The notes below the pieces were generated by a model that saw nothing but the letters and a program-made list of their open reading frames with translations, did not search any database and was not told the DNA's origin. A program made the translations under genes and the position numbers. A DNA stretch of 16,154 nt from an uncultured Collinsella sp. (GTDB taxonomy: Bacteria > Actinomycetota > Coriobacteriia > Coriobacteriales > Coriobacteriaceae): the NCBI GenBank assembly GCA_934655835.1, contig CAKUHM010000011.1, forward strand, positions 1-16,154. Reading direction: 5' to 3'. This document shows positions 7,302 through 14,021 of this stretch, piece by piece. Positions within the stretch are counted from its first letter, which is position 1; every line of letters starts with the position of its first letter.

Positions 7302-7320
7302 AGTATGATTAAGCAATACT
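7302..7320. promoter_or_regulatory. Candidate LysR-type operator
   Basis: AGTAT (7302-7306) and ATACT (7316-7320) are inverted arms nine bases apart. They give the T-N11-A spacing (7304 to 7316) typical of LysR-family boxes. The site lies between the divergent exporter and LysR genes. A second palindrome, AAAACGTTTT, lies at about 7345-7354, closer to the regulator's start. Confidence 0.45.
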
Positions 7321-7379
7321 AATGTAGGTAGAAAAAGCCCTGGCAAAACGTTTTACGGCTACACCGATGTGGAGGCACG

Positions 7380-8246
7380 ATGGCATCGCGATATCAGATT
7401 GTATGTATGGTGGTCGATTGCGGCAGCCTGAAACGCGCGGCCGACGAGCTAGGCTATACGCAAAGTGCGGTGAGCCAGGCCGTCAAGGCGCTCGAGCGCG
7501 AGCTGGGTACCACGCTTATCGAGCGCGGTAAGCAAGGTGTCTCGCTTACGCGCGACGGCAAGCAGTACCTGCCGTATCTGCGCCAAATCGTAACTGCCGA
7601 GGCCGAGCTTGAGGGCAAGCGTCAGGAGTTGCTGGGACTCTCCTCGACTGATATTCGAATCGCGACGTTTACTAACGTGAGCCGCACCGTATTGCCGCGC
7701 GTGATTCGCGACTTTGGGGCTCTGCATCCGGGCGTGCACTTTACCCTCAAGCAGGGCGATTACACGCGCAACGCCCAGTGGGTGCACGATGGCATGGTTG
7801 ACTTTTGCTTTACGGCGCGCGGATTTACCGCCGGGCTCGAGAAGCGCGTGGTCTATCACGACGAGTTGGTGGCGCTTTTGCCGGCCGCGCATCCGCTGAC
7901 GGCAAAGGAAAAGGTGACGCTTGCCGACCTGGCGTCAGAGTCGTTTGTGCTGCTGGACGAGGGCGAACAGAGCCTGGTGCTCGATGCATTCGCAGCGCAC
8001 GGGCTGTCGCCGCACGTGACGAGTGAGGTTACCGACGACTACACCATCATGGCGATGGTGGAGGAGGGCCTAGGCGTGAGCATGCTGTATCGCCGTACCG
8101 TCGAGGGCATGCGGGCCGATATTCGCGTACGTCCCATCGTGCATGCTCCCTCGCGCGACGTGGTGGCAGCTTGGCGCAGCTGGGACACCATGCCTATCGC
8201 CACGAGGCGTTTTATCGACTATATGAGCTCGCATATTGTCAATTAA
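7380..8246 (+). CDS. LysR family transcriptional regulator
   Basis: This 288-residue regulator has an N-terminal winged helix-turn-helix (residues 1-60). The recognition region RAADELGYTQSAVSQAVKAL (19-38) is typical of LysR proteins, and FxRxxxGVxLTxxG survives as LIERGKQGVSLTRDG (46-60). From residue 85 on there is a periplasmic-binding-protein-like effector domain (RIATFTNVSRTVLPRVI..., LVALLPAAHPL, GLGVSMLYRR). A GGAGG site precedes the ATG. It is transcribed away from the EamA exporter and most likely controls it. The effector is unknown. The C-terminus converges on the MATE gene with only 27 bases between stops and no obvious terminator. Confidence 0.94.
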   Translation: MASRYQIVCMVVDCGSLKRAADELGYTQSAVSQAVKALERELGTTLIERGKQGVSLTRDGKQYLPYLRQIVTAEAELEGKRQELLGLSSTDIRIATFTNVSRTVLPRVIRDFGALHPGVHFTLKQGDYTRNAQWVHDGMVDFCFTARGFTAGLEKRVVYHDELVALLPAAHPLTAKEKVTLADLASESFVLLDEGEQSLVLDAFAAHGLSPHVTSEVTDDYTIMAMVEEGLGVSMLYRRTVEGMRADIRVRPIVHAPSRDVVAAWRSWDTMPIATRRFIDYMSSHIVN

Positions 8247-8273
8247 TGACTGGCGTGACGTTGAACGCGGTGT

Positions 8274-9656
8274 TTAGCGGGCTGTCGCTTTGGCTTGGGC
8301 GGCGCGATAGGTGCGTGCCGGGTGGCAGAGTAGTACCGCCACGACCATAAAGAACGCCGTGGTGCCCAGGCTGATGGGGTAGACCATCATGATGTTCGCA
8401 AAGGTGCGGAAGTGCGGGAACACGCAGAATACCCAATAGAAGCGAATGCCGCAGACGCAGATCATGGTGATGAGGGCGGGCATGAGCGAGATGCCAAAGC
8501 CGCGCAGGTAGCCGGACATGTTTTCGTAGAACATGCTAAAGGCGTAGGCAGGGAAGATCGAGCACACGCGGATATAGCCGATCGAGACGATGTTGGGGTC
8601 GCTGTTGAACAGCGCCAGGATTTCGCGTCCCAAGCCTACGATGATGACGATGGTGGTGAGCGCGACGATACCGCCTTCGACCAGGCAGACCTTGAGCGTC
8701 TTGGTGCAGCGGTCGATTTGGCGGGCACCGTGGTTTTGTCCCACAAAGGTGGTGCAGGCCTGGCTAAAGCTGTTGAGCAGGTTGTAGCACACGTACTCCA
8801 GGCTCATGGCGGCGCTCGATGCCGCCATGACCTCGGTGCCCAGGCTGTTGATGGCAGACTGGATGATGATGTTGGCGACGGCGAAGACGGCGCTTTGGAT
8901 GCCGGCGGGAAGGCCAATCTTGACGATGCGCTTGAGGGCGACGGGGTCGATAGCCAGGTCGCGTGGGGTGACGCGGACGACGGAGTCGGTCTTGAGCAGG
9001 TGGACAAAGAGTGTGGCGGCGCTGACGGTGTAGGCGATGGCGGTGGCGATGGCGACGCCCGCGACGCCCCAGTGGAGCACGGGGACAAAGATGAGGTCCA
9101 GGCCAATGTTGAGGACGGTGGACACGGCGAGCGCCTGCAGCGGCATGCGGGTGATGCCGACGGAGCGGAAGATGGCGGCTTCGAAGTTGTAGAGCAAGAT
9201 CGAGGGCATGCTCAGCAAAAAGACACGCAGGTAGAGCGATGCGAGCGGCATGGTCTCGGCAGGGACGTTGAGCGCGGCGAGCATGGGCTCGGCGAAGACC
9301 TCGCCCAGTGCGATGACGACAAAGCCCACAAGTGCCATAAGAATCGAGGTATGGACGGCGCGTTTGACCATGTCCTGGTCGTTGCGGCCGATGGCGTTGG
9401 CGATGACCACGTTGGAGCCAAGCGACATGCCGATAAACAGGTTGAGCATAAGACTGGTAAGCGGAACATTGGAGCCGACCGCCGCCATGGCGAGGGTTCC
9501 CTGGTCGCCCGAGAAGTTACCGATGATGACCGTGGCGATGAGGTTCGACAGCTGCTCCAAGATGCTCGTGGCGGCCACGGGGAAGGCGAACAGGGGAATA
9601 TTGCGCCACAGCGAGCCGGTGGTCATGTCAATGTGCTTAGATGCGGTGTCTGCCAT
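8274..9656 (-). CDS. MATE family efflux transporter
   Basis: This 460-residue multidrug and toxin extrusion protein has about twelve hydrophobic helices in two halves, with a cytoplasmic link near residues 225-245. Typical family stretches are the start MTTGSLWRNIPLFAFPVAATSI, the LSNLIATVIIGNF segment, and in the second half IGLPAGIQSAVFAVANIIIQ and GQNHGARQ. MATE proteins use a proton or sodium gradient to expel drugs or metabolites. The start at 9654-9656 is best supported by homology, and its ribosome binding site (GAGAG) is weaker than its neighbours'. A TATCAT hexamer on the minus strand near 9702-9707 could be the -10. The gene is alone in its transcription unit. Confidence 0.94.
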   Translation of the reverse strand: MADTASKHIDMTTGSLWRNIPLFAFPVAATSILEQLSNLIATVIIGNFSGDQGTLAMAAVGSNVPLTSLMLNLFIGMSLGSNVVIANAIGRNDQDMVKRAVHTSILMALVGFVVIALGEVFAEPMLAALNVPAETMPLASLYLRVFLLSMPSILLYNFEAAIFRSVGITRMPLQALAVSTVLNIGLDLIFVPVLHWGVAGVAIATAIAYTVSAATLFVHLLKTDSVVRVTPRDLAIDPVALKRIVKIGLPAGIQSAVFAVANIIIQSAINSLGTEVMAASSAAMSLEYVCYNLLNSFSQACTTFVGQNHGARQIDRCTKTLKVCLVEGGIVALTTIVIIVGLGREILALFNSDPNIVSIGYIRVCSIFPAYAFSMFYENMSGYLRGFGISLMPALITMICVCGIRFYWVFCVFPHFRTFANIMMVYPISLGTTAFFMVVAVLLCHPARTYRAAQAKATAR

Positions 9657-9729
9657 ACGCTCTCAATCTCTAATATGCTTTTCCGTGCTTATTTGCGCAG
9701 ACGATGATACTCCTAATACAGCCAGCCGG

Positions 9730-9777
9730 CACTTAGGGACGTTCCTTTTCTGCTGGCAGTTGGGGACACTCCTTGTC
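9730..9777. repeat. Two imperfect GGGAC repeats between MATE and rlmA genes
   Basis: A 21-base segment at 9730-9750 recurs at 9757-9777 with 16 of 21 positions identical. Both copies contain GGGAC followed by a short CC-rich stretch (GTTCC or ACTCC). The two start 27 bases apart. Similar GGGAC elements appear at 10671-10694 and 16020-16050. Confidence 0.5.
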
Positions 9778-9847
9778 TCTTCTATGACTAGGTGGGGAAG
9801 GCGTGCGACAATGGTGGGCGTTGTGTTGTTCGCGCTAAGGAGTTGCC

Positions 9848-10663
9848 ATGTTGTTGTGTCCCGTTTGCCATGAACCGTTGGTGGACGACGAGCGCGGTGC
9901 TGCATGCGCGGGCGGACACCGATTTGACCGTGCGCGCGAGGGCTATCTCTATCTGCTGCGCTCGTCCAAGAGCGGCGACTCCATGGGCGATCCCAAGTCG
10001 CAGGCGCGCAGCCGTCGCGACTTTCTGAACCGCGGTTATTATGCGCCGTTGCGCGATGCGATGGTCGAGCTGGTGCGCGAGCGGGCGACTGGGCGCGCTG
10101 CGTCTGCGAACGGCCCCATGACGTTGCTCGACATTTGCTGTGGCGAGGGCTACTACACCAGTGCCATGGGCGCGGTGCCGGGCGCGGATGCCTACGGGTT
10201 CGACTTGGGCAAGGAGATGGTGCGCCTGGCCGCCAAGCGCGGCGATGCGACGTACTTTGTGGCCAACATGAAGGACATCCCCGTGGCGGACGGCGCCTTC
10301 GATATGGTGACTGAGCTCTTTGCTCCCTTTAACGAGCGCGAGTTTGCCCGCGTGCTGGCGCCAGAGGGCTCGCTCTATACCGTGGTGCCGGGGGCCCGTC
10401 ATCTCTTTGGGCTCAAGGAGGTGCTCTACGACACGCCATATCTCAACGACGAAAAGCTGCCGAAGACTACGGAGCTTAAGTTGGTCGAAACGCAGCGGGT
10501 GTCTGCGAACATTACGCTCCAGACTCAGGCCGACATCGAGGCAGTGTTCCAGATGACGCCCTACTACTACCGCACGCGCCCTGCCGACAAAGAGCGCCTG
10601 GCAAACCTCGATACCCTTCAGACCGACATCGACTTCATCATCGCCGAGTACCGCCACTGCTAG
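9848..10663 (+). CDS. 23S rRNA (guanine-N1)-methyltransferase, RlmA family
   Basis: This 271-residue SAM-dependent enzyme resembles RlmA(I) and RlmA(II), which methylate N1 of G745 or G748 in helix 35 of 23S rRNA. The zinc-binding N-terminus has C4, C7, C20 and H24 (CPVC...CAGGH), as in the family. The SAM motif LLDICCGEGYYT is at 93-104, and FDMVTELFAPF and VLAPEGSLYTVVPGARHLFGLKE are typical of RlmA. Which guanine is modified cannot be decided by eye. The RlmA(II)/TlrB type affects sensitivity to tylosin-like macrolides. AAGGAG lies six bases before the ATG, and a terminator follows. It appears to be monocistronic. Confidence 0.93.
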   Translation: MLLCPVCHEPLVDDERGAACAGGHRFDRAREGYLYLLRSSKSGDSMGDPKSQARSRRDFLNRGYYAPLRDAMVELVRERATGRAASANGPMTLLDICCGEGYYTSAMGAVPGADAYGFDLGKEMVRLAAKRGDATYFVANMKDIPVADGAFDMVTELFAPFNEREFARVLAPEGSLYTVVPGARHLFGLKEVLYDTPYLNDEKLPKTTELKLVETQRVSANITLQTQADIEAVFQMTPYYYRTRPADKERLANLDTLQTDIDFIIAEYRHC

Positions 10664-10670
10664 CAATCTG

Positions 10671-10694
10671 CCAAAAAGGGACAGGTTTATTTTG
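10671..10694. repeat. GGGACAGG intergenic element
   Basis: Directly after the rlmA stop, an A-run followed by GGGACAGG and then TTTATTTTG forms a compact element with short CAAAA/TTTTG flanks (10672-10676 and 10690-10694). It shares GGGAC with the elements at 9730-9777 and 16020-16050. Whether it is a dispersed repeat needs a genome-wide count. Confidence 0.35.
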
Positions 10695-10717
10695 ACGGGT
10701 TTTATCTGGGCAAACGT

Positions 10718-10755
10718 AAAGGGCCGACCGCGGAGCTGCGCGATCGGCCCTTTTT
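10718..10755 (+). terminator. Intrinsic terminator of the rlmA-type gene
   Basis: AAAGGGCCGA (10718-10727) pairs with TCGGCCCTTT (10744-10753). After one mismatch, four more pairs lie toward the loop, and a run of five Ts (10751-10755) follows. It lies between convergent genes, and the reverse strand has a shorter T run, so it may act weakly in both directions. Confidence 0.85.
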
Positions 10756-10791
10756 AGTTGCTTGGCTGCAGGGAGCTGTGGGGGCAGGTGC

Positions 10792-11193
10792 CTACAGACG
10801 ATCCTTGTTCTCGGCCTTAACGTCGTGTGCCTGCTGAATAAAGAACAGGTCGTACACCACGATGACAAAGGCGCCAAAGTTGATGGCGTCCCCGCCGAGT
10901 GCGGGAAGCGTGAGCACCGCCTGGGCAAGCGTGGCGACCGCGGCAACAATACCGAGCTTAAACGCGCCGTCAACCTGCGAAGGCTTGTTGGCACCCTTGA
11001 TGCCCGCAACGCCCGCGGCGAGATCGATGAGGCCCTTGGCGATAATCACGGCCGCGGCGAGCATGGCATTCGATCCGTAGGTGGACTCGAGCTTGCCGGT
11101 CGCGATGCCGGCGATTCCGATGACGAGGCTGGCGATGCCCAGAACAAAATAAATCAGGGCAAGGATTTTGAGTGTCTTGCGAGCGGCGCTCAT
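10792..11193 (-). CDS. Small four-helix membrane protein of unknown function
   Basis: I do not recognise this 133-residue protein. It has four hydrophobic segments (about 9-31, 42-64, 80-97 and 104-120), a charged N-terminus (MSAARKTLK) and a charged C-terminal tail (QQAHDVKAENKDRL). It is rich in Ala, Gly, Ile and Val, and no catalytic motif is visible. The layout resembles small tetraspan proteins of the DUF4064/DoxX-like size class, without a clear match. I chose the ATG at 11191-11193 because AAAGGA precedes it by five bases. The frame stays open upstream to 11352, but without a ribosome binding site or a sensible sequence. A promoter (TTGAAC, 17 bp, TATACG) fits this start. It converges with the rlmA-type gene and is monocistronic. 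Confidence 0.8.
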   Translation of the reverse strand: MSAARKTLKILALIYFVLGIASLVIGIAGIATGKLESTYGSNAMLAAAVIIAKGLIDLAAGVAGIKGANKPSQVDGAFKLGIVAAVATLAQAVLTLPALGGDAINFGAFVIVVYDLFFIQQAHDVKAENKDRL

Positions 11194-11244
11194 GACTGGT
11201 CCTTTCGATGCGGGTGCGGAGAATCTGTCGCACCCAGGTTGCGG

Positions 11245-11273
11245 CGTATATGGTGAAGCACATTGTAGTTCAA
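11245..11273 (-). promoter_or_regulatory. Promoter of the four-helix membrane protein gene
   Basis: On the minus strand TTGAAC (11268-11273) and TATACG (11245-11250) are 17 bp apart. The predicted start near 11238 gives a leader of about 45 bases before the chosen ATG. Confidence 0.5.
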
Positions 11274-11421
11274 CGGAGCGATGCATGCGTTTGAAAGCGT
11301 CTCTCGCCTGTGCAGGGCAATCTTTCAAAAAGGAAAGCCAGCTGTAAGTCAAATCGATGGCAGCTCATGCGCGGCGCTGCGATGATGAGGCCGTGATAAG
11401 AAGTGAGTCTAAGGAGGAGCC

Positions 11422-11565
11422 ATGATGTACGGACCAGAGCAAGTGCGTGAACCGCGGTCGTTGGGAAGGCGCATGGGTGATTCTGTGATCGCTGCCGTGT
11501 GTACGGGATTGATGGCGGTGCTTTGCATTGGGATGCTGTGGACCATGTCGCGTGTGGGACAATAG
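11422..11565 (+). CDS. Small single-pass membrane peptide (47 residues)
   Basis: This short gene is preceded by an excellent AAGGAGG site (11411-11417) and encodes MMYGPEQVREPRSLGRRMGD followed by a hydrophobic helix (about residues 22-42) and a short SRVGQ tail. The positive residues before the helix suggest the N-terminus stays inside. There are two adjacent ATG codons. The second (11425) has the better spacing from the ribosome binding site (7 bases instead of 4), so the product may be 46 residues. It lies 63 bases upstream of the RsmJ-type gene on the same strand, and a weak hairpin lies between them. The function is unknown. Support comes from the start signal and the coherent helix, not from homology. 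Confidence 0.65.
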   Translation: MMYGPEQVREPRSLGRRMGDSVIAAVCTGLMAVLCIGMLWTMSRVGQ

Positions 11566-11628
11566 CGGACGGTTGGGTGCCGACATGAACGGCGCCCACG
11601 TATTCGTTTTGCTTGCTAAGGAGTGTCC

Positions 11629-12333
11629 ATGGGCGTCGTCGATCCCTTTTCTGTTGCTCGGACTGCTGGGCTCGAGCTCGTGCGGACGTCCGAGGGCCTT
11701 ACGCTCACCGACGGCACGATGGAGTTGCGTGCCGATTTTGGCCGCATGCTTCCACGGCTCAAACAGGGCCGTTTGCAGCAAGAGCTACTGGTGAAGGCTG
11801 CGCGCGCAAAAGGCATCGAGCAACCATGGGCGATTGATGCCACGGCGGGCTTTGGCGAGGACTCGCTGCTGCTGGCAGCCGCGGGCTTTACCGTCGATCT
11901 GTATGAACAGGATTGCGTGATCGCGGCGCTTCTCAAGGATGCCTTGGATCGAGCGGCGGGCGATTCGGTGCTCGCTGCCGCCGTGGCGCGCATGCGCTTA
12001 CATGCGGGCGAGGACAGCATTGCCGGCCTTCGCCATACGGCCGAGCTGATCGGGCAGGGCGAGCTCGCGACTCCCGACGTGGTGTATCTGGACCCCATGT
12101 TTCCCGAGCGCACCAAGAGCGCGGCGGTCAAAAAGAAGTTTCAACTCTTGCATCATTTGGAACAGCCGTGTGCCGATGAGGAGGCGCTGGTTAAAGCTGC
12201 GCTTGCGGCACGGCCGCGCAAGGTCGTTATCAAGCGGCCGGTGAAGGGGCCGCTACTTGCCGGCGTTAAGCCGAGCTATCAGCTGGCGGGCAAGGCCGTT
12301 CGCTACGATGTCTTGGTTCCGCCACGTCCGTAG
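11629..12333 (+). CDS. rsmJ: 16S rRNA (guanine-N2)-methyltransferase, RsmJ family
   Basis: This 234-residue SAM-dependent enzyme is of the RsmJ type, which in E. coli makes m2G1516 in 16S rRNA. Family signatures are the SAM loop AIDATAGFGEDSLLLA (68-83), the catalytic-type block YLDPMFPERTKSAAVKK (153-169) and VIKRP (200-204) near the C-terminus. Its length fits the family. I chose the ATG at 11629, five bases after TAAGGAG (11617-11623). A GTG at 11623 sits on the ribosome binding site itself and is unlikely. RsmJ is best known in Proteobacteria, so the target base here is inferred. The small membrane-peptide gene lies just upstream on the same strand. Confidence 0.88.
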   Translation: MGVVDPFSVARTAGLELVRTSEGLTLTDGTMELRADFGRMLPRLKQGRLQQELLVKAARAKGIEQPWAIDATAGFGEDSLLLAAAGFTVDLYEQDCVIAALLKDALDRAAGDSVLAAAVARMRLHAGEDSIAGLRHTAELIGQGELATPDVVYLDPMFPERTKSAAVKKKFQLLHHLEQPCADEEALVKAALAARPRKVVIKRPVKGPLLAGVKPSYQLAGKAVRYDVLVPPRP

Positions 12334-12368
12334 CCCGTGCGCAATGGTCGGTATCGCGCCGATGGGGG

Positions 12369-12665
12369 CTATTTCCAAGGGTGCGACGTCAAATGCCAGC
12401 CGCCGCAGTACTCACATTTGTAGCAGGCCAGGCCGCGCCGTCCACGATTCTCGCAATCGGCCATAACGGCTTCGGCCTCAGCGCGCGTATCGTAGCGGTT
12501 CTTGCGCTCGCACGACTTGTAGCGCCAGGCCTCGTCGCGCTCGGCATCCAGGGCGTCGCGACGATCGCCTTCGCGCGCAAACAGGTCGCTCATATCGCCG
12601 CCGGTGGCAGCGCCCAAAAACTCGCTTTTGGCCTTTGACCAGGCGGCTCGCTTTTTGCTTCCCAT
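12369..12665 (-). CDS. Small zinc-ribbon-like protein of unknown function
   Basis: This 98-residue protein has a charged, probably helical N-terminal half (rich in Lys, Arg, Asp and Glu). Its C-terminal half carries C52, C71, C81, C84, C87, H91 and H95. The tail YKCEYCGGWHLTSHP (82-96) resembles the Y-x-C-x-x-C-x-x-W-H motif of small zinc-binding proteins found in actinobacteria and their phages, where it follows a RKxxYxTxxEA-type helix as here (residues 54-65). Zinc binding is inferred from Cys/His spacing, and no enzymatic function is evident. A GGAG lies four bases before the ATG. It diverges from the GNAT gene across a perfect inverted repeat, and its stop is only 35 bases from that of the convergent rsmJ. 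Confidence 0.8.
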   Translation of the reverse strand: MGSKKRAAWSKAKSEFLGAATGGDMSDLFAREGDRRDALDAERDEAWRYKSCERKNRYDTRAEAEAVMADCENRGRRGLACYKCEYCGGWHLTSHPWK

Positions 12666-12690
12666 CCGCTCCGCGCCCCTCTCTAAACGC

Positions 12691-12720
12691 TGGTATCATT
12701 GCTCAATCAAAGTGATACCA
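12691..12720. promoter_or_regulatory. Perfect inverted repeat in a divergent promoter region
   Basis: TGGTATCA (12691-12698) and TGATACCA (12713-12720) are perfect 8-bp arms with a 14-base spacer, located midway between the divergent zinc-ribbon and GNAT genes. The arms contain -10/-35-like sequences on both strands with 17-bp spacing, so this may be overlapping symmetric promoters, an operator, or both. It starts 20 bases before the GNAT start codon at its near end. Confidence 0.5.
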
Positions 12721-12739
12721 ATAAACGTGAGGTCGCCGC

Positions 12740-13231
12740 GTGATCATCAGAAAAACCCTCGATACCGACATTCCCGCCGTCATGGCTATCTACGATGTCG
12801 CCCGCGCTTTTATGCGCGAGCATGGCAATGCCACGCAGTGGCCGGTAGGCACGCCCTCAGCCGAGCAGTTGGCCACCGATATCGCCGCCGGTGGCAGCTA
12901 TGTGTGCGAGGAAGACGGTCGCGTGGTGGCGACGTTTGCCTTTTTGTCGGGGCCGGACAGTTCCTATGATGTGATCGAGGGCGGTCAGTGGCGCAGCGAC
13001 GCCCCGTATGCTGTGCTGCACCGCGTGGCATCCGACGGCACCACGCATGGCGTTGCTGCCGCGATGTTTGCCTTTGCCAAGGAGCGCGTCGACCATCTGC
13101 GCATCGACACGCATCAAGACAACCTGCCCATGCAGGGCGCCATCGCCAAGGCTGGGTTCGAGCGCGCCGGTATCGTGTATGTGTCGGACGGCACGCCGCG
13201 CGTCGCCTTCGACTGGCTGCGCGAGGCGTAA
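12740..13231 (+). CDS. GNAT family N-acetyltransferase
   Basis: This 163-residue acetyltransferase transfers an acetyl group from acetyl-CoA to an amine on an unknown acceptor. It starts with MIIRKTLDTDIPAVMAIYDVA, a typical first strand and helix. The acetyl-CoA-binding motif A region is LHRVASDGTTHGVAAAMFAFA (93-113), in which THGVAA stands for the R/Q-x-x-G-x-G/A loop. It ends with the family's LRIDTHQDNLPMQGAIAKAGFERAGI (120-145). Start is GTG at 12740 after a GAGG site. The paralogues I recall act on small molecules or protein N-termini, but nothing here distinguishes them. It diverges from the zinc-ribbon gene and is followed by a terminator shared with mscL. Confidence 0.92.
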   Translation: MIIRKTLDTDIPAVMAIYDVARAFMREHGNATQWPVGTPSAEQLATDIAAGGSYVCEEDGRVVATFAFLSGPDSSYDVIEGGQWRSDAPYAVLHRVASDGTTHGVAAAMFAFAKERVDHLRIDTHQDNLPMQGAIAKAGFERAGIVYVSDGTPRVAFDWLREA

Positions 13232-13267
13232 GGGCAGCACCTCGTATCAACAGTTCGTGTGAACGAA

Positions 13268-13291
13268 AAATGGCCCCAAGCGGGGCCATTT
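13268..13291. terminator. Bidirectional terminator between the GNAT gene and mscL
   Basis: A TGGCCCC/GGGGCCA stem (13271-13277 with 13282-13288) closes an AAGC loop and extends with AAA/TTT. The plus strand continues TTTCTGTTTG. The minus strand continues with a run of five Ts. It therefore suits both convergent genes and is the stronger for mscL. Confidence 0.85.
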
Positions 13292-13352
13292 CTGTTTGTT
13301 TGTGATGTCTTGGCGGGGAAAGGGGCGGCGTGCGTCGCCAGGGCGATGCTGG

Positions 13353-13778
13353 CTAGGCCTTGGGCAGCTCGCTTCCGCAGTGGCAGCACTTGGTCGCGCC
13401 CTCATTTACCTCCTCCAGGCAATAAGGGCAGACGGGCTTGGGGGCGGCCTCCTCGGCGGGGGCGCCGGCCAACTTGTCGCCGATCTCCTGCGCCTTGTTA
13501 AACGCCTTGACGATGGCAAAGACGATCGCCGCCACAATCAAAAAGTTGATGCACGCGCCGATGAACGCGCCAAAGTCGATATTGGTGCCCGGCACCACCA
13601 GCCCCGAGATCTCGGTGGCGCTGCCGCCGGCGATGACGGCGATGAGCGGGTTGATGATGTTGTCGGTGAGCGAGGTCACGATGGCAGTGAACGCGCCGCC
13701 AATGATGACGCCGACGGCCATGTCCATCACGTTGCCGCGATTGATGAATTCCTTGAATTCGTTGAGCAGTGCCTTCAT
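13353..13778 (-). CDS. mscL: Large-conductance mechanosensitive channel with a C-terminal zinc ribbon
   Basis: MscL opens under membrane tension to release solutes during hypo-osmotic shock. The 141-residue product has the normal MscL fold signals: N-terminal amphipathic FKEFINRGNVMDMAVGVIIGGAFT (8-31, first helix), a periplasmic loop, and a second helix ACINFLIVAAIVFAIVKAFN (75-94). Unusually, the C-terminus is not the standard charged helical bundle but a short Ala/Pro linker and a CPYC-x10-CCHC ribbon (C117, C120, C131, C134) before GSELPKA. I chose the ATG at 13776-13778, preceded by GAGGAG. The frame extends far upstream, but that part is antisense to the GTPase gene. The ribbon could add metal or redox sensing, or just stabilise the pentamer, and this is untested. 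Confidence 0.95.
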   Translation of the reverse strand: MKALLNEFKEFINRGNVMDMAVGVIIGGAFTAIVTSLTDNIINPLIAVIAGGSATEISGLVVPGTNIDFGAFIGACINFLIVAAIVFAIVKAFNKAQEIGDKLAGAPAEEAAPKPVCPYCLEEVNEGATKCCHCGSELPKA

Positions 13779-13955
13779 GGTGGCTCCTCGTTGTTGTGGG
13801 GCTCGCATTGCCACCGCCCCAGATGAGCCCATGCAGAAAAAGGGGAGGTGCCGGCTTTCGCAAGGCGCGAACCTACGAAAATCGCCGCGCGACAACGCAG
13901 GGCGATGAGCTCGGTCGGGGGATAGGGCCCGCTTCGCCCGCCGGCTCGTAAATTG

Positions 13956-14011
13956 TATCATCCGGTATGGAACGAGAATGCCTATCGCGGCGTGTGATGG
14001 GTTTGAAATAA
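13956..14011 (+). promoter_or_regulatory. Possible promoter and 14-codon leader ahead of the Tet(M)-like gene
   Basis: TATCAT (13956-13961) is a plausible -10. No good -35 is visible. Starting five bases later is a short frame, ATG at 13967 to TAA at 14009-14011, coding MERECLSRRVMGLK, which ends 10 bases before the GTPase start codon. Transcription from this -10 would begin almost on that ATG, so the peptide could be leaderless. A translated leader would fit regulation of a ribosome-acting GTPase, but chance is an adequate explanation. Confidence 0.3.
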
Positions 14012-14021
14012 GAGGAGAGCC

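Noticed and set aside
6109..7308. 399-codon plus-strand frame opposite the EamA gene
   Set aside because: It is antisense to the exporter, and the translation is repetitive Gly/Asp/Glu/His without a recognisable fold.
8412..9707. 431-codon open frame on the plus strand opposite the MATE gene
   Set aside because: The product is a low-complexity mix of Asp, Gly, Glu and His produced by reading the complement of a membrane protein. It has no ribosome binding site or homology.
11290..11329. TTTGAAAG...CTTTCAAA inverted arms as a terminator or operator
   Set aside because: The arms are real (8 bp, 24-base spacer), but there is no T-tract and no clear relation to a start, so I do not assign a function.
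11575..11597. GGGTGCC/GGCGCCC hairpin before the rsmJ-type gene as a terminator
   Set aside because: The seven-bp stem includes a G-T pair, and the following sequence is not a T-run, so it is too weak to list as a terminator.
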